Assembly (NCBI RefSeq): GCF_018223745.1
Contig: NZ_CP073653.1
Location: 3,620,001-3,684,000, forward strand
Reading direction: 5' to 3'
Source: Clostridium beijerinckii
Lineage (GTDB): Bacteria > Bacillota > Clostridia > Clostridiales > Clostridiaceae
Length of the DNA stretch: 64,000 nucleotides
The position numbers and the translations under genes were made by a program. How positions within the stretch are numbered: the stretch's first letter is position 1; the number at the start of each line of letters is the position of its first letter. The notes beneath the pieces were generated by a model. That model was not told where the DNA came from. It saw only the letters and a program-made list of their open reading frames with translations, and did no database searches. Shown here piece by piece: positions 18,615 through 27,719 of this stretch.

Positions 18615-18655
18615 ATTGCAGCTTTTATTTTTTCATGCATTACTATTAATAAATC

Positions 18656-19870
18656 TTATTGATCTATCTTATCTCGTTTTAATTTGAAAATTTCTTCAAC
18701 TGCTTTTTTATAACCACCGGATTCTTTGAAAGAATCACTTATTTTTCTCATATTTTCAAGATAACTTGGATTAGTTAAAACTTTCTCAACAGATTCTCTT
18801 AAAATCTCTGGAGTAATATTATCTTTATCAAGAGAAATAGTTGCACCTAACGCTTCAGCTCTTTTTGCCATATATGGTTGATCCGCACCTATAGGTATTG
18901 CTACAAAAGGCACATTGTTATACAATAAGTCACTAGTACTATTCATCCCAGCATGAGTTATTGCTACATCAGTATACTTTAAAACCTCTGATTGAGGAAC
19001 ATAATTTCTTACGATGAAGTTATTAGGTATATCAAATTTAGATAAGTCTATATTATATGCTGTCATTACAACAACTTCATCAGTATTACCAAATGTTTTA
19101 AAGAATATATCATATAGATTGCTGTCAGTATTATTAAACACTGTACCTAGTGAAATATAAACAACTTTCTTTCCCTCTAATTTTTCAAAAGGAAAATCTA
19201 GATTTTCTTTTCTATCATAGATTGGTGGGCCTATAAATTTAAAGCTCTCATCATAATATTCTGGATGTGCAACAAAATATTTAGAGGTATATACAATATT
19301 TATATCACCCTTATTAAAAAATAAATCAAAGATATTATGGGACATTTCCACATTAAATTCTTCTTTTAATTGTCTTGAAACTTTTTTATAAGTCTCTATA
19401 ACCGGATGATTTTTTATTAAATTTTCATTCATTAATTCTTTGTGCTGCGACCTTAATTCTTTAGGAGTTGCAAACACTGCAAAGGAAGAAACTGAAGGTA
19501 TTTTCAGTATTTGAGCAATGATACTTCCAAAAGGGAACATGGCCGTATACATAATATAATCGAATTTTTTGCCTTCAATTTGATTTAAAATATCTTTTAT
19601 AATTTTATCACTTGATTTAAGCGTTTCATTTATATAATCAAGAAGTTTATCTGGCCCCATATCATTAGAAGTCTTATGTTTTCTTTTAAAAAGGCTCAGT
19701 TCCACTCTATAACTTTTAAATTTGGCACCTGTTTTTTCAATTTTTTCTTTAAAATCTTCTGAGCAGAAATATGTAATTTCTTCTCCTTGTTTTACTAATT
19801 CATTTACTAATCCCAATGTAGGATTTATATGTCCATACGCAGGTATACTTAAAAAAAGTACTTTTGACAT
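18656..19870 (-). CDS. Macrolide-type family 1 glycosyltransferase
   Basis: A 404-residue UDP-glycosyltransferase of the MGT/YjiC type (GT1, GT-B fold). The N-terminal acceptor domain begins 'VLFLSIPAYGHINPTLGLVN' with the catalytic-type His. The C-terminal donor domain has 'YVPQSEVLKYTDVAITHAGM' and 'PIGADQPYMAKRAEALGA', which bind the nucleotide sugar. Relatives inactivate macrolides or flavonoids, or glucosylate other small hydrophobic acceptors. It stands alone with its own terminator and lies 168 bp from mreB on the same strand. Substrate not inferable. Confidence 0.9.
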   Translation of the reverse strand: MSKVLFLSIPAYGHINPTLGLVNELVKQGEEITYFCSEDFKEKIEKTGAKFKSYRVELSLFKRKHKTSNDMGPDKLLDYINETLKSSDKIIKDILNQIEGKKFDYIMYTAMFPFGSIIAQILKIPSVSSFAVFATPKELRSQHKELMNENLIKNHPVIETYKKVSRQLKEEFNVEMSHNIFDLFFNKGDINIVYTSKYFVAHPEYYDESFKFIGPPIYDRKENLDFPFEKLEGKKVVYISLGTVFNNTDSNLYDIFFKTFGNTDEVVVMTAYNIDLSKFDIPNNFIVRNYVPQSEVLKYTDVAITHAGMNSTSDLLYNNVPFVAIPIGADQPYMAKRAEALGATISLDKDNITPEILRESVEKVLTNPSYLENMRKISDSFKESGGYKKAVEEIFKLKRDKIDQ

Positions 19871-20038
19871 AAATCAACTTCACTTCCATTCTTTATATTT
19901 ACACTTACATATTCTCATAATACTCATAGTAATTAAATAGCATTTTCTCTAAACGTCCAAATCCACACATTAAATGTAAATTTCTCGGTATTAAGTTTAG
20001 ATTTTCAATAGTTAAACTCAATTTATTCTTAAAGTACT

Positions 20039-21058
20039 TTACTTATCCATTCTTCTTTCACTAATCTTTTCGAAGAATTCCAACGACTTACCAATACCTA
20101 GTGCAACACAATCTAATGGTGATTCATTTATGTGTACTGGCATATGAGTAACATTGCTAATTAGAATGTCTAGTCCATCTAATAATGCTCCACCACCAGC
20201 AAGCATTATTCCGTTTTCCATTATATCTGATAATAATTCAGGCGGGGTCTTCTCCACTGTTCTTTTGATAGTACTTATAATAGCTGCCACTGGTTCTGCC
20301 AAAGCCTCTATAATTTGTGTCTCTGTTACAGAAATAGTTTTAGGAAGACCTGATATCAAATCTCTCCCCTTTATCTCCATACTCTTTTCTCGATCAGCAG
20401 TTTTGAACGCTGAACCTAAGGTCATCTTAATAGCCTCAGCAGTCCTTTCTCCAATAAATAGATCGCATTCTTTTTTGATATAGCTAATAATTGCTTGGTC
20501 CATTTCATCACCTGCTATTCTTAAAGAATTACTTGTAACTATTCCATCTATAGATATTACCGCAACCTCAGTAGTGCCACCGCCTATATCAACTATCATA
20601 CTTCCTTTTGGCTCATCTACTGGAAGTCCCGCTCCAATTGCAGCAGCCATAGCTTCTTCCATCAAAACAACTTCTCTTGCTCCAGCCTGCTTAGTAGCAT
20701 CGTCTATTGCCATTTTTTCTACTTCTGTAACTCCAGATGGGTAACATGCAATTATCCTTGGAGATACAAAGGCACTTTTATTTATTATTTTTTGAATAAA
20801 CATTTCTATCATGGTTTGAGTTACATCAAAATCTGAAATCACACCATCTTTTAAAGGTCTAATAACAACTATATTTCCAGGAGTTCTACCTATCATTTTT
20901 TTTGCTTCTTCCCCAACTGCTATAACCTTCTTTGTACCACTGTTAATTGCTACAACTGAAGGCTCTCTTAAAACTATACCTTTTCCTTTTAAATAAACTA
21001 AAGTATTTGCCGTTCCTAAATCTATTCCTATATCTTTCGATATTCTAAATAAACCCAT
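20039..21058 (-). CDS. mreB: MreB/Mbl-type rod-shape actin
   Basis: A 339-residue bacterial actin. Nucleotide-binding motifs are clear: phosphate 1 '[19 protein letters not shown]' (residues 9-27), phosphate 2 '[16 protein letters not shown]', and adenosine '[14 protein letters not shown]'. It organises wall synthesis along the cell side. There is no mreC/mreD here, so this is a stand-alone paralogue (Mbl or MreBH-like), while the canonical mreBCD operon would be elsewhere. GGAAGGAG precedes the ATG. It is divergent from a YSIRK-type AraC regulator, with a 530 bp very AT-rich gap. Confidence 0.93.
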   Translation of the reverse strand: MGLFRISKDIGIDLGTANTLVYLKGKGIVLREPSVVAINSGTKKVIAVGEEAKKMIGRTPGNIVVIRPLKDGVISDFDVTQTMIEMFIQKIINKSAFVSPRIIACYPSGVTEVEKMAIDDATKQAGAREVVLMEEAMAAAIGAGLPVDEPKGSMIVDIGGGTTEVAVISIDGIVTSNSLRIAGDEMDQAIISYIKKECDLFIGERTAEAIKMTLGSAFKTADREKSMEIKGRDLISGLPKTISVTETQIIEALAEPVAAIISTIKRTVEKTPPELLSDIMENGIMLAGGGALLDGLDILISNVTHMPVHINESPLDCVALGIGKSLEFFEKISERRMDK

Positions 21059-21588
21059 ATATGATCTCCTTCCAAATTTACAAGATGTCTTTTTCTTTTA
21101 AACTTATATCTAATGTTTTTTTCCAATAATACTATAGTATAGCATATCTATAGCTAATAACTTATTGCATTACTTAAGTCTGTGAGTGACTCTAATATCA
21201 CAATAGCTTTGAAATGAATCTATAAAAATTAAACCTTGCAAGATTTAATTGTAAATACGAGAATATTACTTGTTCAATAATCTACTATGCTTATAATAAT
21301 TCTCATTTAAATTTATTTCTTATATGGATATAAGCTAATTTCAGCGTTTCTATTTTATAATTTTTCAACAAATTTCTTTTATATTTTTTTCATATTTTTT
21401 TAGTTTTTTTCATACTTTTTATTATTTATATTATATAATTATTATATTTAGCTTCCCTTTGTATCTATTGTTAATTAAAGGTATTCAATCTTAATTTAAA
21501 ATTTTTCTCACTTAACATGCCAATAATCTTTAATCTATTATGAAAAATAACTTTATTTAGGTTTGTTAATAATGCTAAGGAGTTAATT

Positions 21589-22848
21589 ATGACTAATAAA
21601 TTAGAAAATATTCTAGAAAAAGAAGATATACAATTTGTATGTGACATAATGTCTAAAACCTTCATGTTACCTATTCATTTCTTAGACAAAAATGGAGATG
21701 TTTTATTTGAATCCGCGGAAAGATTTGTACATAATCCTGTATTTCCATGTAAGACCGATGTATTCAATAGTTTAATTGAGAATAATGAGATTTATAATTT
21801 TCCTATTTTAAAAATTAATAGCTTCTATGAAACTTTTTTTTATATCTCAATAAAAGACTATAAAAGCTTTATAGGTACCTTCATAGTAGGTCCATCTTTA
21901 TCATCTAATCTTACATTAGAAACTATTGACGAATTAATTTCTGATTTTAACCTTCCAATTACATATAAAAAGAAATTTTTCAATTACTATAATCAACTTC
22001 CCGTGATAAACACTAGTACATTATTAAACTTCAGCTTGGTGTTATATTACTCCATATATAAAACCAAGCTTGATATAGATACCATAAAAGAAAAGAATTC
22101 TGCATTAGAACATAACGTCCCTCAAATGCACAATCTTTTGAACTTAACTTTATCTGAAACTCGTAAGAATAATACTTTCCATATTCCTTATAAGTATGAA
22201 CAATTATTGTTTCTTCTTATTAAGGAAGGTGACCAAAATAAGCTATTAGATTTCCTGTACAGTCCTCCAAGTGGAGAAAAAGGAACTTTATCAAAACGAA
22301 GCCCTTTACGCCATTTTAAAAACGAATTTATATACGCTTGTACAATAGCCTATCGTGCTGCTATTGATGGTGGCGTTAATTCTGAAGTTGCTTATGCTCT
22401 TAGTGTTCAATATACACAACATATGGAAGAGTTAAAAAACGTTCAAGATGTTCAAGATCTAAGATTGAAAATGTTTTTAGACTTTACAAATATGTCTTAT
22501 ATTGCTAAAAATAAACCACGATATTCAAAATATATCACTAAATGTCAAAATTTTATTTTCAGCCATATATATGAAGATATTACACTTTCACAATTGTCAA
22601 AAGCCGTTAATTTGAATCCTAATTATCTATCAGGATTGTTTAAGAAAGAAGTAGGAATGACAATAAGTAACTATATTCAAAAAGAACGGATTGAAGAAGC
22701 AAAGAAATTATTGATTTTAACTGATAATTCCTTATCTGAAATATGTACACTTCTGAATTTTGGAGCTCAAAGCTACTTTTCAACTATTTTTAAAAGGTTC
22801 ACAGGCGTTACTCCAAAAGAATATAGACATTTGAATAAAATAACTTAA
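21589..22848 (+). CDS. AraC-type regulator, YSIRK-targeted-antigen regulator class
   Basis: A 419-residue regulator. The long N-terminal region (1-310) resembles the sensor part of the YSIRK-targeted surface antigen transcriptional regulators. The C-terminal 100 residues are the double AraC HTH ('NFIFSHIYEDITLSQLSKAV', 'SGLFKKEVGMTISNYIQKER', 'NFGAQSYFSTIFKRFTGVTP'). AAGGAG precedes the ATG, and an intrinsic terminator follows within 25 bp. It is divergent from mreB. The target is unknown; cell-surface control is suggested by family and neighbour only. The 21059-21588 gap is poly-A/T rich and shows no other gene. Confidence 0.85.
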   Translation: MTNKLENILEKEDIQFVCDIMSKTFMLPIHFLDKNGDVLFESAERFVHNPVFPCKTDVFNSLIENNEIYNFPILKINSFYETFFYISIKDYKSFIGTFIVGPSLSSNLTLETIDELISDFNLPITYKKKFFNYYNQLPVINTSTLLNFSLVLYYSIYKTKLDIDTIKEKNSALEHNVPQMHNLLNLTLSETRKNNTFHIPYKYEQLLFLLIKEGDQNKLLDFLYSPPSGEKGTLSKRSPLRHFKNEFIYACTIAYRAAIDGGVNSEVAYALSVQYTQHMEELKNVQDVQDLRLKMFLDFTNMSYIAKNKPRYSKYITKCQNFIFSHIYEDITLSQLSKAVNLNPNYLSGLFKKEVGMTISNYIQKERIEEAKKLLILTDNSLSEICTLLNFGAQSYFSTIFKRFTGVTPKEYRHLNKIT

Positions 22849-22870
22849 GTGCTAATTAAACTGCAACTCA

Positions 22871-22921
22871 TAAAAAATGCTATTGTAGGTCTAATACAAA
22901 CCATGCAACAGCATTTTTTAT
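22871..22921 (+). terminator. Terminator of the AraC-type gene
   Basis: AAAAAATGCTATTG pairs imperfectly with CAACAGCATTTTTTA (22872-22885 with 22906-22920), ending in a T run. It starts about 24 bp after the stop. Confidence 0.8.
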
Positions 22922-23067
22922 ACTATTAGTTCAAAGTGATTAACAGTACATAAAGCAAATTTCTTGCAATAATAAAAATTAGAAATTAGAAGTTCCATTT
23001 CAACTCCACTCTCAACAATACCAGATTACTAATTTTTAATATTCACTTAATTTCAATCAATATTTTA

Positions 23068-23820
23068 TTACTCCCCAATTTTTCTTCTTATAAACTCTAT
23101 TCCTTTTTGAAATACCATTGTCTTAATGTTTATCTTTGTTTCACCACTAGGTACTGTGTATTTTTGCTCTAATACTCTAAAATATCCTAAGTCTACAAAC
23201 TGTTGATACGGAATATTGTTTTTATCCAAAACTTTCTTTTCTCTTAAGAGTGAGAATAAATTGTTTCTTCCCATTCCTCTTATAGCAAGGACCTTTGCAA
23301 CATGTCCCACTTCAATGCTATCTTTAGATCCTGCAACATCATCATAAAATTGTCCTTTAGGCTCTAATATCTTCACCTTATTTTCGGCTTCCAGCCTTGC
23401 TTTTCTCTCTTCTTTTAACTTAGTCGCTGCAGCAATAAGTAAATCAGGATTATCTAATAATTCATCTGTAGCGTACATTCCTGTTTTTCGTATGCTAGGC
23501 AATACCTCATCAAAAATCCATGCTTCAAATTTCTCTGCTCCAGGCAATTCTGATTTGGCTGCTAACCTGTAAATATCCCCTTCAGGAATGACACTCATTT
23601 CTATATTTTGAATAACATCTGTTCCATCTCTCCTCTTTCCAGTAACTACCCCTATGTCGTGTTTCACGACACCCTTGCAATGCCTTAAAATTGCATCTCT
23701 TGGGTTTTTATATCCCAAAGCTTTTGCTATATCAATCCCAACTGCATAATCCTTATTATTAATTTTTAACCATCTTATTTCTCCAAATCTTTCATCTTTA
23801 AAAATTCGTAAACTCTCCAT
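23068..23820 (-). CDS. Phage antirepressor (Bro-N plus KilAC)
   Basis: A 250-residue two-domain phage protein. Residues 1-110 match the BRO N-terminal domain ('VGIDIAKALGYKNPRDAILR', 'AEKFEAWIFDEVLPSIRKTG'). Residues 140-245 match the KilAC antirepressor domain ('VGHVAKVLAIRGMGRNNLFS' and a terminal 'MVFQKGIEFIRRKIGE'). Such proteins relieve repression during induction. It is the last recognisable gene of the leftward early operon. A GGGGG site precedes the ATG. Confidence 0.93.
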   Translation of the reverse strand: MESLRIFKDERFGEIRWLKINNKDYAVGIDIAKALGYKNPRDAILRHCKGVVKHDIGVVTGKRRDGTDVIQNIEMSVIPEGDIYRLAAKSELPGAEKFEAWIFDEVLPSIRKTGMYATDELLDNPDLLIAAATKLKEERKARLEAENKVKILEPKGQFYDDVAGSKDSIEVGHVAKVLAIRGMGRNNLFSLLREKKVLDKNNIPYQQFVDLGYFRVLEQKYTVPSGETKINIKTMVFQKGIEFIRRKIGE

Positions 23821-23846
23821 TTTTGTTTATCCCCCTTTTTATAGAT

Positions 23847-24089
23847 TTAATCTTGACCTAACGCCTTTTTGCACTCACTACAGACAAGTGCATCTCTAAA
23901 TTTTGAAATACCTTTATCATTTCCACAAAAGATGCAGCCTTTACTGTATTTCCTAACAACTACCTCATTATCAACCTTAATTATTTCCATAGAATCTCCA
24001 TCATTAATTCCTAGTACATTTCTTATTTCTTTTGGTATTACAATCCTTCCAAGTGGATCTAGCTTTCTCACTATTCCTGATGCTTTCAT
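23847..24089 (-). CDS. AbrB/SpoVT-type DNA-binding protein with zinc-ribbon tail
   Basis: An 80-residue protein. The swapped-hairpin AbrB domain is at 1-48 ('IVRKLDPLGRIVIPKEIRNV'), followed by a CxxC...CxxC tail ('CIFCGN', 'CSECKK') that may bind zinc. GAGGAG precedes the ATG. It lies 26 bp before the antirepressor and is probably co-transcribed with it. AbrB-like transition-state regulators of this small type are common on clostridial phages. Confidence 0.9.
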   Translation of the reverse strand: MKASGIVRKLDPLGRIVIPKEIRNVLGINDGDSMEIIKVDNEVVVRKYSKGCIFCGNDKGISKFRDALVCSECKKALGQD

Positions 24090-24168
24090 TTTTACATTCT
24101 CCTCTACAAAATTATTTTCTTTTATATGATTAAATCATTTCTTGTATATCTCAAATTTTATATATTTA

Positions 24169-24507
24169 TTAAGCCATCATAACCACAATATATTGTGATG
24201 ATTTCTTGCCTTGAATTACTCTTGTCTGTTCTTCTAATATTCCTATTTTCTTTTCTAAAATCAGATTTTCAGGCACATGAGGGAAAATAATAAATCCAAA
24301 ATGCCATGATTATTTTTCATCAGGCAAGGAAGTAGATTGGTCTCATAGCGGGCCTATTAGGGCAATCTACTGATGTAGCATGATGGGAAATAGGCTTGGT
24401 AGATGGACTGATTATTTTTTTGAATGTGCCTTATAACCGAGCTTAATGTTCTCTCCGGTAAGCTTTATATTTTCATTGATAATTTCCTCAATAGCTTTTT
24501 TATCCAT
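24169..24507 (-). pseudogene. Small phage gene interrupted by a 159 bp element
   Basis: An ATG at 24507, with AAGGAGTG at good spacing, opens a frame encoding MDKKAIEEIINENIKLTGEN... The frame meets the element at 24430 and soon becomes unrelated sequence. On the other side, 24271-24169 encodes '...ENLILEKKIGILEEQTRVIQ' and ends in TAA. Joining 24431 to 24271 gives one open frame of 59 codons plus stop, with no frameshift at the junction. The restored protein would be a small charged coiled coil. It lies between the dnaC-like and AbrB-like genes of the early operon. Confidence 0.75.
24272..24430. mobile_element. 159 bp MITE-like element, copy 1
   Basis: Begins GGCACATGAGGG and ends TTTTTGAATGTGCC, so the ends form an imperfect terminal inverted repeat of about 20 bp. 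The whole element folds on itself, with a clear inner stem GTAGATTG/CAATCTAC. A second copy of exactly 159 bp lies at 41741-41899, identical at about 129 of 159 positions without gaps by eye count. No coding capacity. Here it has inserted inside a small gene. Confidence 0.8.
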
Positions 24508-24587
24508 ATCCTAAACACTCCTTAAATCTTCTTAACTTCTACTCAAAATTTTGAACTATTTAATCTCATAATTGTTATTTAAGAACT

Positions 24588-24870
24588 CAACTTATTAGAT
24601 GAACATATTTACAAAGTTGAAAAAACTTTAAGTTCATCTCTTCACTAGAAATCATAAATATATTTGTAACCACAAGGGTCATAATATGTAGAAAACATTT
24701 GAAAATGAGCTGTTAAAGGTTCTTAGCTGTAGGTTGTTCTATTTTAGCTTGTCAAACTGAAAGTTGGAGCATGCTAAAGTGGATACAACCTGCTGCTTAG
24801 AACCTTCAGCGATATTTTCATAGCTTTTCGGAATCAAAATATTTATGATTTCGGTAAGTTTCCACTTAAA
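24588..24870. repeat. Large palindromic repeat, family B copy 1
   Basis: Lies about 40 bp after the dnaC-like stop. Its arms include AATCATAAATATATTT and AAATATTTATGATT. The inner stem pairs GTTAAAGGTTCTTAGC-type sequence with GCTTAGAACCTTCAGC. The tip is GCTTGTCAAACTGAAAGTTG, then GAGCATGC. It matches 45938-46255 in inverted orientation and more weakly 52735-52890 and 54820-54970. No coding potential. Confidence 0.75.
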
Positions 24871-24909
24871 TTTAGTTTTAAAGTGGGATATCTATATCTT
24901 GTGCTGAAC

Positions 24910-25710
24910 TTATTTTAATCTATAGTTATTGTGTATGTCTTTCTCAATTTCCACCACATAGTCCTTACTCATCTCATAAATTCTTGAGCCAACAGCTTCA
25001 TCAAAATTCAGTAATCTTTCAATACTAAATTCACTGCTAACTATGATTGGCAGAAAGTTTAAATATCTATAATTAATAATTTCAAAGACTATGTTTATAT
25101 CACTTTCATTGATTTTACCCTTAAAGAGATCATCAATAAGTAAAACCTCACACAGCTTATACTTTGAGATGGCCTTAACGTAATATTCTTGGTCAAGGAT
25201 GTTTTGTTTAATCTTAGTAATTCCATCTCTATAAGGCATGTACACAACTTTAATCTTCTGCTTTAACAAATTTAATCCAATGGCAACACTGAGATGAGTT
25301 TTGCCACTTCCTACCTGACCACAAAGTAGAATGCTATTTCTTCTGCTATTTCTAACTTCATCAAAATCAGTGCAATAAGCTGCTGATGTATCCTTTGCTC
25401 TTTGAGAAGCTCTATTCCACACCTTAAAATTAGCAAAAGTATGCTTTGTCATTTCAACATTAATTCCTGAATGCTTCCATTCATTTTTTACCTTCTCAAT
25501 TTCTCTACACTCACAGCTAACTGCAAGGGGCTGCCTATTTTCTTGTGGAATAAGTACCCACCCAGTATCACAGCATTTCTCACACTTATATGAGGCTTTT
25601 TTCAGCTCTTTTTCGCTGCTCATCTGTAAGGCTTCGTGGTTCCTTTGGTTTGAATCCTGCAAATTTGTTTTTATCCGGGTTACTATTCTTTCCATAGCTC
25701 CTATTGACAT
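24910..25710 (-). CDS. DnaC/IstB-like helicase-loader ATPase
   Basis: A 266-residue AAA+ protein of the phage DnaC type. A zinc-binding-like 'CEKCCDTGW...CEC' stretch lies near residues 43-68, Walker A 'LLCGQVGSGKTHLS' near 127-140, and Walker B 'CEVLLIDDLFKG' near 187-198. It should load the replicative helicase at the element's origin with the replisome organiser. The ATG at 25710 has an excellent AAGGAGG, although it lies 125 bp inside the preceding gene. Such overlap is large but both starts and ends are supported. Confidence 0.9.
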   Translation of the reverse strand: MSIGAMERIVTRIKTNLQDSNQRNHEALQMSSEKELKKASYKCEKCCDTGWVLIPQENRQPLAVSCECREIEKVKNEWKHSGINVEMTKHTFANFKVWNRASQRAKDTSAAYCTDFDEVRNSRRNSILLCGQVGSGKTHLSVAIGLNLLKQKIKVVYMPYRDGITKIKQNILDQEYYVKAISKYKLCEVLLIDDLFKGKINESDINIVFEIINYRYLNFLPIIVSSEFSIERLLNFDEAVGSRIYEMSKDYVVEIEKDIHNNYRLK

Positions 25711-26596
25711 TTTTCTTTACCTCCTTATCATCTGGATATCCTTCTCTTCTCCAATTTTTCAGTATGCCTTCAATGTAAGTCATATTAGGTTTATTAGCTT
25801 TTAATGCTATATCTATAGCCATCTTTACATATTCTTGACCATGCACCCCTATAGCTAACTTAAGTGCACCTAAATTAAGAACATTAGGTATTCCAACTAT
25901 TAGGTCACAGTACTTAGCAAGTTCAATAGATTTAGAATTTATATCATCTTCTTTCTTTATCTCTCTATCTTTATTATTCTCATTCTTAATCTTGTTCTTA
26001 TTCTCTCTCTTATTCTGCACCGTTACAGTAACGTTACTTTTATCATCTGTAACGTTACAAGATTTTTTTGCACTATCACAAATATCATTTGTAACTTCAA
26101 TGTTATATTCTTTACTTTCAGCACATCCATATTCTTTACTTTCAGCCCAGCTATGTTCTTCAATTTCAACACTAGTTTCTTCACTTCCATTAACTACAGC
26201 TTCAAGTTGTTTTTTCTTTTCTCTATGATTTTGAACTCTTTTTCTATTTTGATCTCTAACTCTGTCCATTCCCTCAACATTTTGGTGTCTTTCCCAATTC
26301 ACTATTCTGATTACGTTATTATCAGCTATCTCAATCATTTGAAATTCTGATAATACTTTAAGTGCAAGTCTTATAGAAGCTAGAGGCCTTGAGAATATTG
26401 TAGATAACATTTCATCACTATATGGGATATTCTCATTTAGATATATAAGTCCATTAGCATTAGTTTTGCCAGCTTGTATAAGTAATCTTATCCATAAATA
26501 ATGAATAGTATCTCTCTCTGGCATTGCATCCACTAATTTCATCTTTTCATCATCATGCATGTTAGTAGATAACTTAATCCATTTAATATCTGACAT
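25586..26596 (-). CDS. Phage replisome organiser (DnaD-like)
   Basis: A 336-residue replication initiator. Residues 1-125 match the phage replisome organiser N-terminal domain ('DIKWIKLSTNMHDDEKMKLV', 'LLIQAGKTNANGLIYLNENI'), followed by a low-complexity charged linker. A DnaD-like C-terminal helical domain follows ('YVKMAIDIALKANKPNMTYI', 'GILKNWRREGYP'). The ATG at 26596 follows AAAGGAG. Partner of the DnaC-like loader, whose start it overlaps. The origin of such phages often lies inside or near this gene; I saw no convincing iterons in the coding sequence. Confidence 0.92.
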   Translation of the reverse strand: MSDIKWIKLSTNMHDDEKMKLVDAMPERDTIHYLWIRLLIQAGKTNANGLIYLNENIPYSDEMLSTIFSRPLASIRLALKVLSEFQMIEIADNNVIRIVNWERHQNVEGMDRVRDQNRKRVQNHREKKKQLEAVVNGSEETSVEIEEHSWAESKEYGCAESKEYNIEVTNDICDSAKKSCNVTDDKSNVTVTVQNKRENKNKIKNENNKDREIKKEDDINSKSIELAKYCDLIVGIPNVLNLGALKLAIGVHGQEYVKMAIDIALKANKPNMTYIEGILKNWRREGYPDDKEVKKNVNRSYGKNSNPDKNKFAGFKPKEPRSLTDEQRKRAEKSLI

Positions 26597-26889
26597 GTTT
26601 CTCACGCTCCTTTAAAAGAAATGTTTTAAACCTTTCCAATTTTTCCATGAGGACATCAATCTTCATGGAAGTACATACATCCGTCTAATGCCTAGACATT
26701 CTAATACTCCAATCACTTCCTATAGCAGTTAAAAACGTACACTCTTAGACATTTTACCTTGTGGTTACATTGTGCCCTTGGGGTATAAGTTCAAGTAAAT
26801 TCATCTTAAATACAAAATTTAACATGAAATTTTTTACTTTATATATACTCTAAGTATTTTTAATTCCAAACTGTAAACCTCTCAATCAT

Positions 26890-27660
26890 TTAATTTCCAT
26901 TAATAAATTTATCTGTATTAATATCTTCTAAATACGCCCTTTGCATTTCAGCACTTAACCTACCCCATTTTGAAAGCATATTTCTCATTACTGTTCTTTT
27001 AGCCATAGCCTTATAATCATTATTCCATCTTGGATCTCCATTAAAGGAATTATTCCTAAACGAATCCATATTCTCTTTGCTCCAATAAACATATTTTCTA
27101 AAGCCATTTACCATCTCAAAATATCCTGCATACCCTATAACTGCATCTGACTTTTTAGCTGAAACATCTATACTAAATTCTTCAGTTAATGGATTCCATG
27201 ATTTTAGCTGCCCTTCATAAACTTCAATTACATTTATGGCTTTATACTCCCCTGTTCTAAGTAATAATTGAATATATCCCTTATATCCAAGCTGAAAATT
27301 TGCTTTCTTCTTATAAGGAATAATCCAGACATACTCCAAATTTTTATCGATAGATAAATCTAAGGAAGCTGCAATCATACATGCATCAATTATTGATCTA
27401 GGTTCACATTCAATAAACAGAGAATCCAAGTCTGCGCTTTTGTGTGAATCGCTTGCTCCTAAGGCGTTAGGTGTAGGAGTTTCCTTAACTAAATTTATTA
27501 TTGAATTTATATACTCAAAAGCTTTATCTTTTAAAACTTCTGTAAACTTTGACTTTATCTCATCACTATTTATTAAATTTTTGAATATAGTTTCTTGAAC
27601 ATTTACTGTGCTTTGCTCTTTTTCAATCAATTGATTTTTTAAACTGCTATTAGTTGCCAT
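26890..27660 (-). CDS. RecT family single-strand annealing protein
   Basis: A 256-residue RecT-type recombinase that anneals single-stranded DNA during phage recombination. Typical segments are 'IECEPRSIIDACMIAASLDL', 'IPYKKKANFQLGYKGYIQLL' and 'WNNDYKAMAKRTVMRNMLSK'. Start at ATG 27660; a GTG six bases further upstream is better spaced from the GAGAGGG site and is an alternative. The partner nuclease is the YqaJ protein just upstream. The 230 bp below it is an AT-rich gap without a gene. Confidence 0.93.
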   Translation of the reverse strand: MATNSSLKNQLIEKEQSTVNVQETIFKNLINSDEIKSKFTEVLKDKAFEYINSIINLVKETPTPNALGASDSHKSADLDSLFIECEPRSIIDACMIAASLDLSIDKNLEYVWIIPYKKKANFQLGYKGYIQLLLRTGEYKAINVIEVYEGQLKSWNPLTEEFSIDVSAKKSDAVIGYAGYFEMVNGFRKYVYWSKENMDSFRNNSFNGDPRWNNDYKAMAKRTVMRNMLSKWGRLSAEMQRAYLEDINTDKFINGN

Positions 27661-27719
27661 AAACACAACACCCTCTCTTTATTTAGATGAATAATTAATT
27701 TAATATGTTTTATCATTAA

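Noticed and set aside
24636..24870. CRISPR or attC-like array
   Set aside because: The repeats are single long palindromes, not regularly spaced short direct repeats; no cas or integron integrase gene is present.
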